8,274 nucleotides of DNA from Ktedonobacter sp. (lineage in GTDB: Bacteria; Chloroflexota; Ktedonobacteria; Ktedonobacterales; Ktedonobacteraceae): positions 3,806 to 12,079 of the forward strand of contig DMFQ01000086.1 in the NCBI GenBank assembly GCA_003450555.1, given 5' to 3'. The notes under the pieces are model-generated. The model worked only from the letters and a program-made list of their open reading frames with translations. It was not told the origin of the DNA and ran no database searches. Each line of letters begins with the position of its first letter. Position 1 is the stretch's first letter. The position numbers were made by a program, and so were the translations under genes. This document shows positions 6,432 through 8,274 of the stretch, one piece after another.

Positions 6432-6443
6432 TCGCTTTGTCAA
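6415..6443 (-). promoter_or_regulatory. Promoter of the permease-kinase operon
   Basis: On the minus strand the -35 box TTGACA (6443-6438) is perfect, the spacer is 17 bases, and the -10 box is TATACT (6420-6415). This is the best sigma-70 promoter in the window. Transcription would start about 6408, leaving a ~75-base leader before the GTG. Confidence 0.8.
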
Positions 6444-6456
6444 TGGTTTTGTTGAC
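6439..6456. promoter_or_regulatory. Candidate operator over the permease -35 box
   Basis: GTCAA (6439-6443), eight bases, TTGAC (6452-6456): an inverted repeat that includes most of the -35 box. It could be a second regulator site, or a chance product of the -35 sequence. Confidence 0.3.
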
Positions 6457-6480
6457 CTTTTTTCCGCTTTTCCTCTGTTC

Positions 6481-6510
6481 TTGTACAACTTGGTTAAGAT
6501 AGTTTACAAT
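6481..6510 (+). promoter_or_regulatory. Promoter of the ROK repressor gene
   Basis: TTGTAC (6481-6486), 18-base spacer, TACAAT (6505-6510). The start point would be about 6517, a ~30-base leader. The -35 lies within the palindrome TTGTACAA. The promoter is back-to-back with that of the permease operon, about 40 bases apart, so both could be controlled together. Confidence 0.55.
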
Positions 6511-6546
6511 GAAGCAGAACAACCGTTACTGCAAAGGAGTCACTGT

Positions 6547-7818
6547 ATGTCAACGACTGATAGCAATCTGCGCCACGCGTATCAGCCGGGAACTCCATCG
6601 ATGTTGCGAGCTCTCAATGAGCGAACGCTGTTGGAGTACTTACGCAGTCATCAACCAACGTCACGCGCCCAACTTGCGCGTGCAACCAGGCTTTCCAAGC
6701 CAACCGTATCGCAAGCGCTGGCCGGTCTTGAGAACGCGGGTCTTGTGCGGGCCGTCGGGCAGTCGATAGCGAGCAAGGGAGGGCGTATAGCTATACTGTA
6801 TGAGCCAAATCCTGATGCTGGCTATGTAGTTGGCGTCGATGTCGGTCGTGGCTGGGTACGGAGCGCAGTAGCGAACCTGGCCGGTCACATTATTGCGCGC
6901 AACGATAAACCAAACGATGCTCAGAGCGCATCCGGGCTTGTCGAGTTGATCAGTCACCTGGCTCGTGATGTTGTGGCACATGCAGGTCTGTCCTGGTCGC
7001 AGGTAGTACACGCGGTCATCGGCACACCTGGGGTCTTCGATGAACAGAGTAAGCGCGTGCTTTTCTCATCAAATCTGCCTGATTGGGGGCGACACGGCTT
7101 GCTGACAGAGCTGCGGGCCGCGTTTGGCTTGAGTCTTTCATTAGAAAATGATGCGAATCTTGCCGCGCTAGGTGAGCGCTCATTTGGCTGGGGCTCCAGT
7201 ACCAGTACATTCGTGTATATCACCATAGGTACAGGCGTAGGCATGGGTATTGTCATGAACGGCGCGCTCTACCGAGGGGCAAGGGGAGCGGCGGGGGAGA
7301 TCGGGTTCTTACCTTTCGGATTGGATGAAGTCTTAGAGGAATCCGGGAAAATCAGTGATACTTATTTAGGTATGTTTGAGGAAGCGACTTCCGCGGAGGC
7401 TATCGTTCGTCAGGCGCAGAAGCTGGGTTTGCCTGCGTCTCTATCTCCCAGGCAGATCTTTGATGCGGCGCAGCAGGGTGATAGTAAAGCGCTTGCCGTG
7501 GTCGAACAAGAAGGATATCGTCTGGCACTGGCAATTGCTGTCATCACTGCCGTTTTAGATCCAGCACTGATTGTGCTTGGTGGAGGTATCGGCCAACGTG
7601 GTGAATTGTTGCTCCCCCCTTTAGAGCGTAGATTGCAGCAACTCACCCCACTGAGACCACGTATCGTTGCCTCAAAGCTAGGAGATGATAGCGTACTTCT
7701 CGGCTCAATTGCAACTGCTTTAGAAGTTGCACATGACCTCGTCTTCCAATACTATGTCAACAGCAATAACAGCAACAATGGTAATTCCACGAGTAGTATG
7801 GCTCCTGGTCAATCTTGA
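6547..7818 (+). CDS. ROK-family (NagC/XylR-type) transcriptional repressor
   Basis: This is a 423-residue, full-length ROK regulator. Residues 27-68 form a winged helix-turn-helix (SRAQLARATRLSKPTVSQAL, then LENAGLVRAVG), followed by the SKGGRI wing. The ROK domain starts at VGVDVGRGW (95-103): the kinase phosphate loop GGTK is replaced by GRG, as in regulators that bind but do not phosphorylate sugar. VIGTPGVF, SSNLPDWG, LENDANLAALGE (199-210), TIGTGVGMGIVMNG and GEIGF (250-254) are ROK motifs. The zinc motif is absent, and the whole protein lacks cysteine. VLDPALIVLGGGIGQ is the conserved C-terminal glycine loop. The tail is a short Asn/Ser-rich stretch. ATG 6547 is set by AAAGGAG (6533-6539), 7 bases away. 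Divergent position suggests it represses the permease-kinase operon and itself until the substrate binds. Confidence 0.9.
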   Translation: MSTTDSNLRHAYQPGTPSMLRALNERTLLEYLRSHQPTSRAQLARATRLSKPTVSQALAGLENAGLVRAVGQSIASKGGRIAILYEPNPDAGYVVGVDVGRGWVRSAVANLAGHIIARNDKPNDAQSASGLVELISHLARDVVAHAGLSWSQVVHAVIGTPGVFDEQSKRVLFSSNLPDWGRHGLLTELRAAFGLSLSLENDANLAALGERSFGWGSSTSTFVYITIGTGVGMGIVMNGALYRGARGAAGEIGFLPFGLDEVLEESGKISDTYLGMFEEATSAEAIVRQAQKLGLPASLSPRQIFDAAQQGDSKALAVVEQEGYRLALAIAVITAVLDPALIVLGGGIGQRGELLLPPLERRLQQLTPLRPRIVASKLGDDSVLLGSIATALEVAHDLVFQYYVNSNNSNNGNSTSSMAPGQS

Positions 7819-7896
7819 CACCATGGGGCTGTGGAGAAGAGAAAGTAATAACTTCCGTTCACATGTATTGGTGTGTACTGATAGAATTCCTTACTA

Positions 7897-7921
7897 GCTG
7901 TTCTCTTTTTGTAGAGAAAGC
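7897..7921. terminator. Possible hairpin between convergent genes
   Basis: GCT-g-TTCTCT (7897-7906), loop TTTTGT, AGAGAAAGC (7913-7921): nine base pairs with one bulge. It lies between the stops of the ROK repressor and the HxlR gene, where a shared terminator would be expected. The stem is AT-rich and no clean T-run follows on either strand. Confidence 0.3.
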
Positions 7922-7956
7922 AAAGCAAGTATGCGTCTGCAAGATGTGTGGCGCAT

Positions 7957-8274
7957 TCAGTGGCAAGATTGGGAGGAAGCAACAGAAGCAGGTGTGCTGG
8001 CTTCTTCGCCATCGCTGAGATAGCGCACGCTGAATTGTCTGATCGCCTCTATAATACCCGCCAGTGCCAGACCTTTTTCCGTCAGCTGATACTCTACACG
8101 CGGCGGAATCACCGCAAAAGCATGGCGATCCACAAAACCGTCCTCTTCGAGCATTTTGAGACGCTGCGAAACGGTTTTGGGACTGACGTTGCCCATTGCT
8201 TCGCGCAGTTCGCCAAAACGCCTGGAACCACCTAAAAGGTTATAAACGATCATAAGCGTCCACACGTCGCCAAT
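7957..8274 (-). CDS. HxlR-family winged-helix regulator (5' end outside window)
   Basis: About 105 residues are visible, read from the window edge to the TGA at 7959-7957. The frame stays open past a GTG at 8265 (IGDVWTLMIVYNLL), so the true start lies outside. The sequence is a typical HxlR domain: IGDVWTL helix, GGSRRFGELREAM, the recognition segment NVSPKTVSQRLKMLEEDGFV, then the wing IPPRVEYQLTEKG. HxlR proteins are small dimeric MarR-like regulators, often sensing reactive aldehydes, quinones or redox state and usually controlling a divergent neighbour. No Cys lies in the visible core; one is next to last (QSCH). Only the first few residues, which in redox-sensing members carry the sensor Cys, are missing. 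The target is not in the window. Confidence 0.88.
   Translation of the reverse strand: MGDVWTLMIVYNLLGGSRRFGELREAMGNVSPKTVSQRLKMLEEDGFVDRHAFAVIPPRVEYQLTEKGLALAGIIEAIRQFSVRYLSDGEEASTPASVASSQSCH

Noticed and set aside
6481..6546. Upstream TTG start giving 22 extra residues on the ROK repressor
   Set aside because: The TTG falls in the promoter region and AAAGGAG is correctly spaced for ATG 6547.

Overview
The window looks like chromosomal DNA of a mid-GC, soil-type bacterium with a large genome. Several things point to the Chloroflexota class Ktedonobacteria: a secreted glycosidase-like protein, standard sigma-70 promoters, AGGAGG-type ribosome sites, many one-component regulators (Lrp, ROK, HxlR), and short GC-rich repeats between genes. 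This placement is an inference; there is no rRNA or other marker gene to fix it.

Layout. (1) Positions 3-683 hold the 3' end of a large, probably secreted, glycosidase-like gene on the + strand. (2) Positions 684-1137 are gene-free. They hold three copies of a GC-rich repeat (two direct, one inverted, giving a strong hairpin), a good intrinsic terminator at 897-930, and promoter candidates for the next gene. (3) Positions 1138-2134 (+) encode a nitronate monooxygenase broken by one extra base near 1399. (4) Positions 2288-2798 (-) encode an Lrp/AsnC regulator, also broken by one extra base, near 2564. (5) Positions 2886-3752 (+) encode an intact RhtA-like EamA exporter, divergent from the Lrp gene. 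A degenerate repeat of the 3' end of the nitronate monooxygenase gene follows it, so the regulator/exporter pair lies between two related sequences. (6) Positions 3883-6333 (-) form a two-gene operon: an APC amino-acid-type permease, then a ROK-family sugar kinase. (7) Positions 6547-7818 (+) encode a ROK (NagC/XylR-type) repressor, divergent from that operon. The gap holds a near-consensus promoter overlapped by inverted repeats. (8) Positions 7957-8274 (-) are an HxlR-family regulator cut by the window end.

How the genes may work together. The most coherent unit is permease + ROK kinase + divergent ROK repressor, which has the layout of a substrate-inducible uptake and phosphorylation system. 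An APC permease paired with a sugar-type kinase is unusual. One hypothesis is uptake of an amino-acid-linked or amino sugar, by analogy with fructoselysine systems, which pair an APC permease with an (unrelated, PfkB-type) kinase. The Lrp/RhtA-like pair has the layout of an amino acid exporter controlled by its divergent regulator, but as read here the regulator is frameshifted. I see no clear, wholly new system; the points most worth checking are the APC-ROK module, the two frameshifts, the repeat cluster and the duplicated gene end.
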